Positions 1 through 8,333 of a stretch of DNA of 17,268 bases are shown in pieces. How positions within the stretch are numbered: the first letter of the stretch is position 1; each line of letters begins with the position of its first letter. The position numbers and the translations under genes were made by a program. Under the pieces are notes generated by a model that ran no database searches, was not told the DNA's origin, and was given only the letters and a program-made list of their open reading frames with translations. The stretch spans positions 1 through 17,268 of the forward strand of contig KE647142.1 in NCBI GenBank assembly GCA_000447185.1. Reading direction: 5' to 3'. This stretch comes from Vairimorpha apis BRL 01 (Eukaryota > Microsporidia > Nosematidae).

Positions 1-876
1 ATAGCCAACTTAAACAAATGGAAAGAAAGTACAATTTTAATAATCCTACGACAATTAATTAGAGATAAAAATATTACTGAAGATATGTTGACAGAGGGAG
101 TCGACAAGATTAAAAATAATGTAATAAAAAAGATTTACGGAATAGATAGTATGAGACTGCTGCAAGATATGCACAGAATCTCTCAAGAAAACTACCTAAG
201 TATTAATGACTATGATGAAACGATCAGTGAGAAATTAAACATTTACAGCATATGCACAGGGAGTTCTAAAGAAGAGCACCAGAGGCATTTTAATGAAATA
301 TTTTTTAACGGGTTAGGAAAATATACAAAAAGAAGAATAATTGAAAATAATTTAATGTATAAATATGAAAAAACTTTGAATTTTTTAAAAAATATTGAAA
401 GAACTATTTGCAGCGAAAGTAGCAGTAGTTACGTGCTAAGCGAGGAAAATTTTTATAGTAGGAATTCAAAAGGTAACTTTAACGGTAAGCAAACTAAATA
501 TTTCCAAAAATGGTGCACGAAATGCAAAAGTAACACACATAATACCAAGGAATGTTTTTGGAAGCAAAAGAGTTATGGGAAACCACATGAGAATTATGTG
601 ATGAAGAACCACTTTCATAAAAGTGTAAAGGACGATAAAGATAATGATAAATTTAAAGGAAGCGAACGTTTTCATAACAAACAGCATTATAATAGTAAGA
701 TAAGACTACCAATTAATTATAGAAAAGAAGATATAAAAAATAAGAACGACTTTAATAAAAATCTTAAAGATAACGATAATCGAAATTTAATGATACAAGA
801 AAAGCAAAAGCCCACTGAAAAGCTAAATATTGTAGAGAAAGATACAAGAAATAAAAATGAAAATGAAAAATACTGA
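1..876 (+). CDS. Gag-like polyprotein of LTR retrotransposon, 5'-truncated by window edge
   Basis: The frame is open from base 1 to the TGA at 874-876, so the ATG at 85 is internal or at least not demonstrably the start. The N-terminal part is helical and charged, as in capsid regions. A retroviral-type zinc knuckle, C-X2-C-X4-H-X4-C, lies at 514-555 and begins Trp-Cys-Thr-Lys-Cys. After the knuckle comes a Lys/Asn/Asp-rich basic tail of about 100 residues, typical of nucleocapsid. Such proteins coat retroelement RNA and build the virus-like particle. The frame itself is intact here, but the element around it is deleted, so it is probably a fossil. An alternative is a stand-alone zinc-knuckle protein, but the integrase and LTR just downstream argue for gag. 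Confidence 0.75.
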   Translation: MANLNKWKESTILIILRQLIRDKNITEDMLTEGVDKIKNNVIKKIYGIDSMRLLQDMHRISQENYLSINDYDETISEKLNIYSICTGSSKEEHQRHFNEIFFNGLGKYTKRRIIENNLMYKYEKTLNFLKNIERTICSESSSSYVLSEENFYSRNSKGNFNGKQTKYFQKWCTKCKSNTHNTKECFWKQKSYGKPHENYVMKNHFHKSVKDDKDNDKFKGSERFHNKQHYNSKIRLPINYRKEDIKNKNDFNKNLKDNDNRNLMIQEKQKPTEKLNIVEKDTRNKNENEKY

Positions 877-1277
877 CAAAGAAGATATGTATTGTGATTT
901 AAACATAGACAAACAATCCGATGAAATAAAATTAATCTAAAGTTTAAGAAAGTAAGAAATACACTTGAACTGAAAAACGAGGTTAGTAAAATAGAAACAA
1001 AGAATAAATCAAAAATTAAGTTATAACACATAAACATTTATACAAAAACAAAAGAAATCAAAAATTTGTAATAAAATAAAAAACTTAACAAAGATGGAAT
1101 AAAACAGATTATTTTAGTATAACAAACATGCCAAATATTAAAATTTATAAAAAGGGCGTAAAAAAGAAAGAATTACGAAAAAACTATAAGAGAAAAAAGA
1201 AGAAAACATTTTTAAATTTAGAAAAAATTCAATAAAAGTGTTTTATCAACCACCACCTGTGGTTAAAATTTATTAAC
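877..1277 (+). other. AT-rich scar between gag and integrase remnants
   Basis: No frame longer than a few dozen codons survives, and no protease D-S/T-G, reverse transcriptase Y-x-D-D or RNase H motif is visible in any frame. The strand is very A-rich, in continuity with the gag tail. This is best explained as the join left by deletion of most of pol, followed by decay. Confidence 0.55.
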
Positions 1278-1903
1278 GAAAGTGTGAGAGAAGCATTGAA
1301 AAAAATGGTGTGAGGAGGTAGGAATGACTGACAGCATTATCAGTGACAATGGTAAACAATTTAAAAGTAAAGAAGTTTTGTAGTGAAAATAATATTAGTC
1401 CAATTTATACACCAATTTATTATCCAAAGTCAAATGGAATGGTAGAACGAATAAACCAACATGTGTCCGAATTACTTCGAGTTTATAAAGGAGTATCGTT
1501 ACCAGAAATTTTAGAGAAAATTGAACATAAGATTAATCATAATTACCATAGTGGACTTAAAGCATCGCCAATAGAAGTTGCGTTTAAGGTAAATTTTTAT
1601 GACCCTTATGAACGAGTAGCAACATGGGTGAAACCTCCAGAAACGGATAAAAATGATAATGTAAGATCTAGTATGACGATTAAATCAGGCGATAAGGTGT
1701 ATTTAGAAAAATTTAATAGTAGTAAATTAGACCAAAAATTTGAAGGGCCATATGAGATAGAGAAAATTGGAAAGAAAAATAAATGGGTAAAATTATTAGG
1801 TAACCCGGATTGGTTCCACATCAAATCAGTTGAAGTGGTAGGAGGAGGAGAATGTCATAGCCTTGCTATGACAAATATTGATTGTATTTTTGTTTGCTTT
1901 TAA
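1278..1903 (+). pseudogene. Retrotransposon integrase remnant (catalytic core end and GPY/F C-terminal domain), frameshifted
   Basis: The longest open part runs from 1343 to the TAA at 1901-1903. It holds the end of the integrase core, with the motif Pro-Lys-Ser-Asn-Gly-Met-Val-Glu-Arg carrying the catalytic Glu (codon 1445-1447). A Gly-Asp-Lys-Val-Tyr-Leu and Gly-Pro-Tyr segment then typifies the GPY/F C-terminal domain of Ty3/gypsy integrases. The second catalytic Asp motif (Ser-Asp-Asn-Gly-Lys-Gln-Phe) is encoded just upstream in a different frame (from about 1342), which hits TAG at 1381-1383. A further upstream stretch from 1284 is in yet another phase and meets TGA. The core is thus broken at least twice and its first Asp is gone. 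The last 51 bp of the open frame read into the LTR. Integrase would insert the cDNA copy; this one cannot work as it stands. Confidence 0.85.
1840..1852 (+). promoter_or_regulatory. Polypurine tract of the LTR retrotransposon
   Basis: Thirteen purines in a row (AGGAGGAGGAG plus AA) directly abut the TGTCAT start of the 3' LTR. This is the expected position and composition of the primer for plus-strand DNA synthesis in LTR elements. GGAGGAGGAG stands out in this AT-rich sequence. Confidence 0.75.
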
Positions 1904-2140
1904 AAGGTCCCACAATTTTAATTTATAAAAAAAGCATAAATAAAACTTAACCCCTAAGGGAGAGATATATATATATGCATAGAAAGTTGAACACAACAAG
2001 AAGCAATATCGACCCAGAGAGGTATATTGAAACTACACGTCATAAGACGTTCAATAAAAATACAAATAAAACATCTTATAATTATAACAATATTGTTGAA
2101 TATTATTTTAAAACTGGGGCGTATCCCCAGGGGCATGACA
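1853..2140 (+). repeat. 3' LTR, 288 bp, TGTCAT...ATGACA
   Basis: It starts right after the polypurine tract with TG and ends with CA, inside the short inverted terminal repeat TGTCAT/ATGACA. The first 21 bases form a perfect hairpin: TGTCATAG (1853-1860), loop CCTTG, CTATGACA (1866-1873). Near the end is CTGGGG-CGTAT-CCCCAG (2114-2130), another perfect stem. A diverged relative lies on the other strand at 6126-6404, sharing the start hairpin, the middle GCATAAATAAA block and the end AGGCGTATCCCC-type block, which defines both boundaries. Short open frames crossing the LTR (1975-2172, 2027-2260) are not genes. Confidence 0.85.
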
Positions 2141-2594
2141 ACTATAAAAATGAGGATTTTATTCAATTATAAACAAAAATATTTTGATTTAAATCTTTCT
2201 AAAACAACAACATTTAAACACTATAAATCATATTATGAACTACAAAACTTATTGTATTAAAATCTAACATTCATTCATAAATATATTAAGCCTTTAAAAT
2301 TCAGCAATTTTAAATAACTAAAATTAATATAAATTCTAATACAAATTTGTTTATTTTTTAAAAAAAAGATTTTCCATTTTATATTACAAAGTAAACATAA
2401 TAAATTAACATAAAAATTTAAATATTTTTTTAGAGTTAATTTACTCAGTGAAATTTTAAAAAATTATAATGTTTAGTCATACATTTATAATTAAATTTAA
2501 ATAATTAATTAATAATAAATATAATAATTATGTAAAAAATTTTATTTTAAATATTTTTGCAAATTGACTGTATTTTTCAATATATGCCACTTTA
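2141..2594. other. AT-rich intergenic stretch between LTR and hypothetical gene
   Basis: Nothing recognisable on either strand: no tRNA-like fold, no conserved motif and no frame worth calling. It contains the 3' flank of the unknown gene ending at 2595. Confidence 0.6.
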
Positions 2595-4797
2595 TTATTT
2601 TAAAAGATCATTATCAATCATTAATTTTAATGTTAATTGAATAAAACTATTATACACAAATTGTAAACTTCTCTTATCATTATATCTCATATGTAATAAA
2701 GCAAAATCACAAGCATTCATTTTATTGATATCATATTGTAATAAAAAATTAAGTAAAAAACTTTGTTCTAGAATAACATTATGATTCAAATATTGCAAAT
2801 TTTTGACATATAAAGAAGACTTTAAAATATCATTTATAATTGTTGTAAATGTTTTGCAACATGATATTTTCGGACATAATTCGTTTAAATATGAGCATTT
2901 TATTAAATTCAAAATACGATTGATATATAATTTGTTATCTTTTAATTCTGTTTTTAAATCTTGTTTTGTTTTATTATACCAAATTTTTATATAAAAAATT
3001 AATTTTATAAGCTGAGTTAATTTATAATTTTCATTTTTAATACGCAATATATTTATTAAAACTTGAAAAATACAAATTCTATCGAATCTTGGATAAATTG
3101 TTTTTATTTTTAGTATTAAAAAATTTATAATGTCTCTATTTGTAAAAACAGTATACCTTTTAGATAAATGATGTTTAAAGTATTTAACTAATTTTTTTAT
3201 AAATGCTTTGTCAAAATTTATAAAACTAAATTTAAATTTTGATAATGCTTTATTTCCAAAATTATTTATCCATTCTATCACATTATTATTTCCAGAACAA
3301 TTTATTTCACAATTAATAGAAAATTTTTCTTTAAACATTTGTTTAATCATTGATTTGACTTCAAAATAATAATTTTCTAATGATAATTCATTCTTACTAA
3401 GATTTGTTTTAAATATATCTATTAATTTGTTAGCTTTTGTAGCATTAAATACATAATGATCTAAAATTTCAAACATATAGCTTGATAGAACAATAAATGA
3501 TCTTTTTAACACAGTAACAAAATCAGAATCAAAATTTTCAAAACACAATTCTTTTAAAAGAAGTTTATCAAAAGGAATGCTTTTTTTAAATTTTTATGAA
3601 AAATATTGGCAAACTTATCACAAAAATTATCTTTACAAAAATACAATTTTTCATTTTGAGTTGAAATTTTAATTTTTTCAAATGTAAAAATGTTGTCTAA
3701 TAAATTCGATGATTTAAATGATGTAATCGAATTATTTGTTATGGTTAATTGTTGATCATTTATAGGATTTTTGTAATTTTCGTCTTCATTTTGTGATTTA
3801 CTGGTTTTAAAACAAAATTTGTTGTTTAATTTAATATCACTTATTATTTCAATTTTATTTTTTAGTTTAGTTTTCTTGTATTCATAGTTAATTTCTTCAT
3901 TACCAAAATTACAGTAAGTTTTAATTAAATCATTGATTCCTACATGTTTATTTGAATCAACGCATTCAATCAAATCATTTACAAAGTCACTATTTTCATA
4001 TGATTTATTAAATCCAGAAAGAATAATTTTTTTATTTAAAGCTATTTGATATTGTTGATAAAAAAAAATTTATTTTCAAGGTAGTCGTTTTTTAGATTTA
4101 ATATTTGATTTTTACACTTATCACTTTTTAAAAACAATTTGTGATTTGAACAATCGTTCTCATTATAATTTTTTTGGCTGCACAAAACCGAATTTAAATA
4201 TGATATACTTTGATTTTTTGTAAATTTAGATTCTTTTTCATAATTTTCAACGATATTACTTATGTAATTTAAAATTTCTTTAAATTCAAAAAATTTATTT
4301 TCATAAACGTCTTCATCAAAAGTATCAGAAGCTAAAAAAGAAATTTTAACTTCATTTAGTTCTTGTTTTAAAATTTTAGAACTTTTTAAATAGCTTAAAT
4401 CTTCAAAATATGGCTTTCTTTTATAATTACTTTTGAAATTAAAAAAGTTTTCGTCTAAATTTTTTTTTCATAAAAACAAACATTAGATTGTAATGGTATA
4501 ATTTGAGGATCTTCATTAGAATTTATAAAAATACTGTCAAAATTGTCATTAATAGTGTTTGAATAATCAATAAAATTTTTTTGATTATTTAGTTCATTAT
4601 CATAATCAAATTCTATATCTATATTATTTTGATAGTGTTCATTCAAATTAAAAGTTTTAAAAATAATATCATAATATAATATTTTTTTTTGAAAAGTTTT
4701 TAAAAAAAATTTTCACAAAAATAAGATAATTCAATTATTGTATTTGTTAATTGTAAATTCATTAGATTTAAAAAATTAAAATTTTTCTCAATTTCAT
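2595..4797 (-). CDS. Hypothetical protein of about 720-735 residues, reading frame broken at four or five homopolymer runs
   Basis: No family recognised. Coding frames follow one another without gap: ATG at 4762 to a T8 run (minus strand, 4702-4709), then on to an A9 run (4460-4468), a T9 run (4060-4068), an A7 run (3581-3587) and a clean end at TAA 2595. At each of the four breaks exactly one missing base restores the frame, and codon character is continuous across them. With the ATG at 4797, which has CCC two bases upstream, a fifth one-base gap in a T6 run (4770-4775) would also be needed; 2203 bases plus five equals 736 codons. The N-terminal half is polar and Asn/Ser/Glu/Lys-rich, likely disordered. 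The C-terminal 330 residues are Leu/Ile/Phe/Lys-rich and look helical, with a small Cys cluster near codons at 2840-2890. No signal for membrane spanning is convincing. It is either an intact gene with base-call errors, a pseudogene or a slippage-expressed gene. Confidence 0.65.
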
Positions 4798-4798
4798 A

Positions 4799-4801
4799 GG
4801 G
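4799..4801 (-). promoter_or_regulatory. CCC start-associated motif before the hypothetical gene
   Basis: CCC on the minus strand ends two bases before the ATG at 4797-4795. Microsporidian genes often carry such a CCC or GGG-like triplet within about ten bases of the start. Here it favours the outer ATG over the one at 4762, though that start requires an extra frameshift. Confidence 0.4.
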
Positions 4802-6125
4802 TATTCTAAATTATAACCTTATAATTAATATCAATATCAATAATATTTTTTGATTAATTATATAAAAGAAAAAATATTGCGTTTTTTAAAAATTTTAATA
4901 TGCATCATTTACATAAATTTTTATATTAATATAAATAAAAAAATTATGACTTTACTTAATTTTGTATAATTATTAAAAAATAAAATGGTAATAATTAAAA
5001 TCTAAAAAAAATTGAATTAAATTTATTATAAAGTTAATTTAAAGTTTATAATAATCATTGAAGAAATATAAATTTATTTTTAAATTTTCTAAGTAAAAAT
5101 TTTTGATAAATTGTTAATATTGTATTTATATTATTGTAAATACATTTAAACTTGTGTAAATATGTAATAATTTTTGTTAAGAAATTTTATAATAGTTTTA
5201 TCTAATATAAAATAAATAGAATAATATTTTATAATATTATGAATATTTAGAAATACATTATTTAAAAATAATTACAGACCTTATCAATATTATAATAAAT
5301 ATCATATTTTAAATTAAAACTACTTTATGATATTTTTTATTACAATAACTTTACGAATTGTTTTAATATCTTCTTGATTATTATTTACTAAAATGCAATT
5401 TTTTTTAAATATCATCTTTTAGATCATTAATTAAATCAAACATATAATAGTAATATTTTTTTTTAGATTAATTAGATCCTAATATTTGAATTTAAGTAAA
5501 ATGATTAACAATCAAAAAATTAAAAAAAATTTATGATTTAAATATCTAAACTTTTAATAAATTAGAGTTATTTTATATTAACAAGGTTCAATATTATTTT
5601 AATGATTATTAAAACTATTTTGTTGTTTCAAGTATGTAATTATGTTTAATAAATATAAATAATGTATAAATTAAAATAAACACTTAATATTTTATAAAAA
5701 AAATGCACTATACTACAATACTTTCCGTTATATATATTGTAGTATACACTTTTGGAATAAAAGTATAAATTAATCTCTATTTATTTTCTTATCTTCTAGT
5801 TATTAAAAGAAGTTTTATTTTCTTATTTATCAAGGCACTCAAATAATTTAAAGTGCATTTTATTTTTTTAAACTTATATGTTGCTTTCAATAAAGATATC
5901 AATTATGTTTTGTATTCAAAAAATTATATGATTTTTCAATATAATATGCATATAGTATTATTTAACTTTTATATAAAAAACTAATATATATATATTCTAT
6001 TAATTTATAATAACATAATATTAATAAATTTTAAAGTTTTTTAAAAAAATCATTTTTCGATTTTGGTATTGCAAAAAAAAATTAAATAATAAAAACAATA
6101 TAGAATATTTTTTTAAAAATACATA
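4802..6125. other. AT desert of about 1.3 kb
   Basis: Many 60-base lines contain fewer than eight G or C. No open frame of coding character, no RNA gene fold and no mobile element signature were found, apart from the hairpin at 5709-5746 and a short TA run near 5983-5994. The right end is the flank of the solo LTR. Confidence 0.6.
5709..5746. repeat. Perfect 12-bp inverted repeat (hairpin)
   Basis: TATACTACAATA (5709-5720) is matched by its exact reverse complement TATTGTAGTATA (5735-5746) across a 14-base loop. It is the clearest stem in the desert. The loop is not a T run, so a simple terminator is not indicated. A wider pair, AAATGCACT (5701-5709) and AGTGCATTT near 5850, brackets about 160 bp and could mark a small inverted-repeat element; chance cannot be excluded at this AT content. 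Confidence 0.45.
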
Positions 6126-6404
6126 TGTCATGACCTTGGGGATACGCCTCAGTTTTAAAATAAGTTTCAACAATGTTGTTAATTTTATAATTAAAAATTT
6201 ATTATTGTTTCCTTTTAAGGTCTTATTATGAGTGGCCTCGATGTACCACACCCTCTATAAGTAGTTGTTCTTTAATATAATACCATCGGTGTGTGCCTCT
6301 TATAAGTTAATTTTTATTTATGCGTTTTTGGGTTTTTAAAGTTGTAAGCTCTTTAAATCCAAGAAAAATAACAATGAGTAATTTGTCATAGTAAGGCTAT
6401 GACA
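6126..6404 (-). mobile_element. Solo LTR, 279 bp, related to the LTR at 1853-2140
   Basis: Read on the minus strand it starts TGTCATAG-CCTTA-CTATGACA (6404 to 6384), the same hairpin as the first LTR with one loop base changed, and ends GGTCATGACA at 6126. Shared internal blocks include GCATAAATAAA and GAGGCGTATCCCC. The middle has diverged strongly, so this is another subfamily or an old insertion. No polypurine tract or internal retroelement sequence adjoins either end, hence solo, as expected after recombination between two LTRs. The flanks are ACATA (6121-6125) and ATATA (6405-6409), a 4-of-5 match to a 5-bp target duplication typical of Ty3/gypsy. The frame 6021-6251 over it is not a gene. 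Confidence 0.85.
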
Positions 6405-6674
6405 ATATAATAAAATATTTAATAATAGCATTATTATATAGTTATATTAAAATTTAAATTTTTTAATTTATGCAATAGGTTTACAAATTTTTATATTCAA
6501 ACAAAACAAATAAATTTACATTTTTTTAAAATTAGATATTCCACATAAAAAATAATTTAATCTATATATTTTTCATTAGTTACGATGATATTCAAATAGT
6601 AAAATTATATATTTAATAACAACATGACTAAATTTTTTGTCTAATATTTTTTGTTTAATATTAATTTGGTTTTA
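6405..6674. other. AT-rich gap between solo LTR and SNARE gene
   Basis: No gene, RNA or repeat is seen. It holds the 3' flank of the SNARE gene. Confidence 0.55.
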
Positions 6675-7394
6675 TTAAAATTTTGTTAAATGTTTATGTT
6701 CATATTTTATAACACTTAAAAAAGTTAAAATACTAACAACAACAATAAGTAAAATCATTATTTTATCTTTAATACTTTTATATCTATTAACCATTAATTC
6801 TAATTCTTTGTTTAAATTTTCTGTATTATTAATAGTATTATTATAATTTACATCAAGTCTATCAATAAAAAAAGAACCTTGTTCTATAACAATCCTCATT
6901 TCTAAAATTAAATTTGAAATATCATAAATATTTTTTTTTATTTCATTAATATTATTTATTTCTTGTGCTTTTTCTAAACTATTATCATTATAAAAATTAT
7001 AATCATTTTTTATGCTTTCATCTAAAATATTACAAGAATAATCTAAAAATTCCTGTTGTACTTGTTTAAAATCCAACATAACAATCTTAGATTTTATATT
7101 AAAATAGTTTATAATATTTTTTTTAAATTTAAGTCATTTGTATCAATATCTTCGATTTCTTTGTTTAAATCATTCAACTTATCTTTAATTATTTCACTAT
7201 ATTTAAAAATCTCAATTTTTTTTTATTTTATTTTCAAAAGATGGAAGTTTATATTTTTCTTGCTTTATTCTTAATATTCTTATAATTTTTTCAATATCAC
7301 TTATAGAAATACGAATATGTGAAATGTCTAAATAATTATTAGTATTGACAAAATTATTATTTCTTTTAAATTCTGAAGTTCTGTTTACAATCAT
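6675..7394 (-). CDS. SED5: Qa-SNARE (syntaxin), Sed5/syntaxin-5-like, with two homopolymer frameshifts
   Basis: A tail-anchored SNARE for membrane fusion, probably on ER-Golgi vesicles. The ATG at 7394 opens with Asn-Arg-Thr-Ser-Glu-Phe, close to the N-peptide Asp-Arg-Thr-x-Glu-Phe by which Sed5/syntaxin-5 binds the SM protein Sly1. A middle coiled segment (about 7213-7125) is in a second frame and the C-terminal part in a third. The breaks are an A9 run (7216-7224; one base too many or two too few) and an A8 run (7117-7124; one too few). In the last 134 codons before the stop lies the SNARE motif with the zero-layer Gln (codon 6879-6881) in Ile-Glu-Gln-Gly. An 18-residue Leu/Ile/Val membrane anchor follows, then a 10-residue lumenal tail. 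Total length is near 239 residues. The Gln-Gly...Asp-Arg-Leu-Asp core also resembles Tlg2/syntaxin-16, so the symbol is tentative; the Qa-SNARE class is firm. Confidence 0.75.
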
Positions 7395-7931
7395 ATATTG
7401 TTTTGAAAATTAAAGTAAAATATAAGCTGTTTCAGATTACATAAATAAAAATATCATTTTTTGTTTAACTTATTATAAATATAATAAAATACATTTTTTA
7501 ATTTAAAATTATATTAAAAGTTATCGTTTTTCTTATTTAAAAAAATAAAAAAAAGTTATTAGATTAAAATTTTTAACAAAAAGAATTTACAAAAATATGA
7601 ATTTTAATTTTGATTTAAATTTTTGTGTTTTTGAAAAATAAAAACCAACTTTAAAATTACTTTACAATTAATACTTTATAGATTATTATAAATTTAAAAA
7701 ATTTAATTCTATACAAAATAATTTTATAAACTTTTACTAAATCGGTATTGGTAATTATATTTTAATTTTGCAAAAGCGTTTCCATTTTTAACAATTAAAA
7801 CAAAAAAACAATAACTTTTTTAATATTTAATTTCAAAAAGATAGCTTTTTTATACATTTAAGCAAATAAACCCTTGTAAATTTTTTTAAAATAAAAAAAT
7901 ATATTCTATATTTATAAAAATTAAAAATTCC
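7395..7931. other. AT-rich gap between SNARE and BUD31 genes
   Basis: It contains only trivially short open frames (for example 14 codons from the ATG at 7597). No motif resembling the CCC signal lies next to the SNARE start. Confidence 0.55.
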
Positions 7932-8273
7932 CTACCAACTACAACCATTACAACCACAATCATCACATTCTTCATTATTCAAAAATTCAACAGGAATTCT
8001 ACACATACAAACATTATTAAATTTGTGATCTATTGGTTGGATACATCTCAAACAACATAGATTTTCAAATCCTGGTTTTTTCCACAACGTAATTAAATTA
8101 TGATCAACCAAATTATATTTAACTAATCTCCAATAATCATACTTAGATAAATTATTGCTTTTTAACATATCATATATATATCTATTTCTTTTAAAATGAA
8201 TCTGAAAAATTTTAGCATTTGGAATTTTCATTTGAATATCCATAGATTTTAAAAAATTCATTATGTCATCCAT
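7932..8273 (-). CDS. BUD31: BUD31/G10 homologue, spliceosome component
   Basis: BUD31 is a small zinc protein of the Bact/NineTeen-related spliceosome that stabilises the catalytic core. The 113-residue product matches the family over its C-terminal two thirds: Lys-Arg-Asn-Arg-Tyr-Ile-Tyr-Asp (28-35), Leu-Trp-Lys-Lys-Pro-Gly-Phe-Glu-Asn-Leu-Cys-Cys-Leu-Arg-Cys-Ile-Gln (63-79) and the terminal Cys-Asp-Asp-Cys-Gly-Cys-Asn-Gly-Cys. All nine conserved zinc-binding Cys appear present (73, 74, 77, 89, 91, 103, 106, 108, 111). The family is about 144 residues in human, so the basic N-terminal tail is shortened, as is usual in microsporidia. The ATG at 8273 is preceded by CCC six to eight bases upstream, which supports the start. 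It lies only 60 bp downstream of the next minus-strand gene. Its presence implies that the organism still splices introns. Confidence 0.95.
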   Translation of the reverse strand: MDDIMNFLKSMDIQMKIPNAKIFQIHFKRNRYIYDMLKSNNLSKYDYWRLVKYNLVDHNLITLWKKPGFENLCCLRCIQPIDHKFNNVCMCRIPVEFLNNEECDDCGCNGCSW

Positions 8274-8278
8274 AAAAA

Positions 8279-8281
8279 GGG
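8279..8281 (-). promoter_or_regulatory. CCC start-associated motif of BUD31
   Basis: AACCC then five T's then ATG on the minus strand: the triplet sits in the usual microsporidian window before the start codon and selects the ATG at 8273. It falls in the 60-bp gap behind the upstream gene, so any promoter must be that compact. Confidence 0.6.
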
Positions 8282-8333
8282 TTAAATATATACAATATAA
8301 TTTAAATATGTTTCTCTTGATATCTATATAAAC

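Larger units (their letters stand above)
1..2140 (+). mobile_element. Ty3/gypsy-like LTR retrotransposon, internally deleted, left end outside the window
   Basis: Reading left to right, the segment holds a gag-like frame with a CCHC zinc knuckle (514-555), an AT-rich scar, an integrase remnant with the second Asp and the Glu of the DDE triad followed by a GPY/F-type C-terminal domain, a purine-only tract and a terminal repeat starting TGTCAT and ending ATGACA. The gag, integrase, PPT, LTR order is that of Metaviridae-type (Ty3/gypsy) elements. Only about 0.4 kb separates gag from integrase, where a complete element carries protease, reverse transcriptase and RNase H over some 2-3 kb, so this copy has lost them. 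Integrase also has frameshifts and stops. The 5' LTR and primer-binding site lie beyond base 1 if they exist. GC content is visibly higher than in the surrounding desert. Confidence 0.85.

Noticed and set aside
466..1037. Minus-strand frames of 73 and 106 codons opposite gag
   Set aside because: Antisense to the A-rich gag tail; they give only Phe/Leu/Ser strings.
1954..2260. Short open frames of 65-77 codons over the 3' LTR (both strands)
   Set aside because: They follow the LTR, recur as similar frames in the solo LTR (6021-6251) only because the DNA is homologous, and show no protein-like conservation beyond that.
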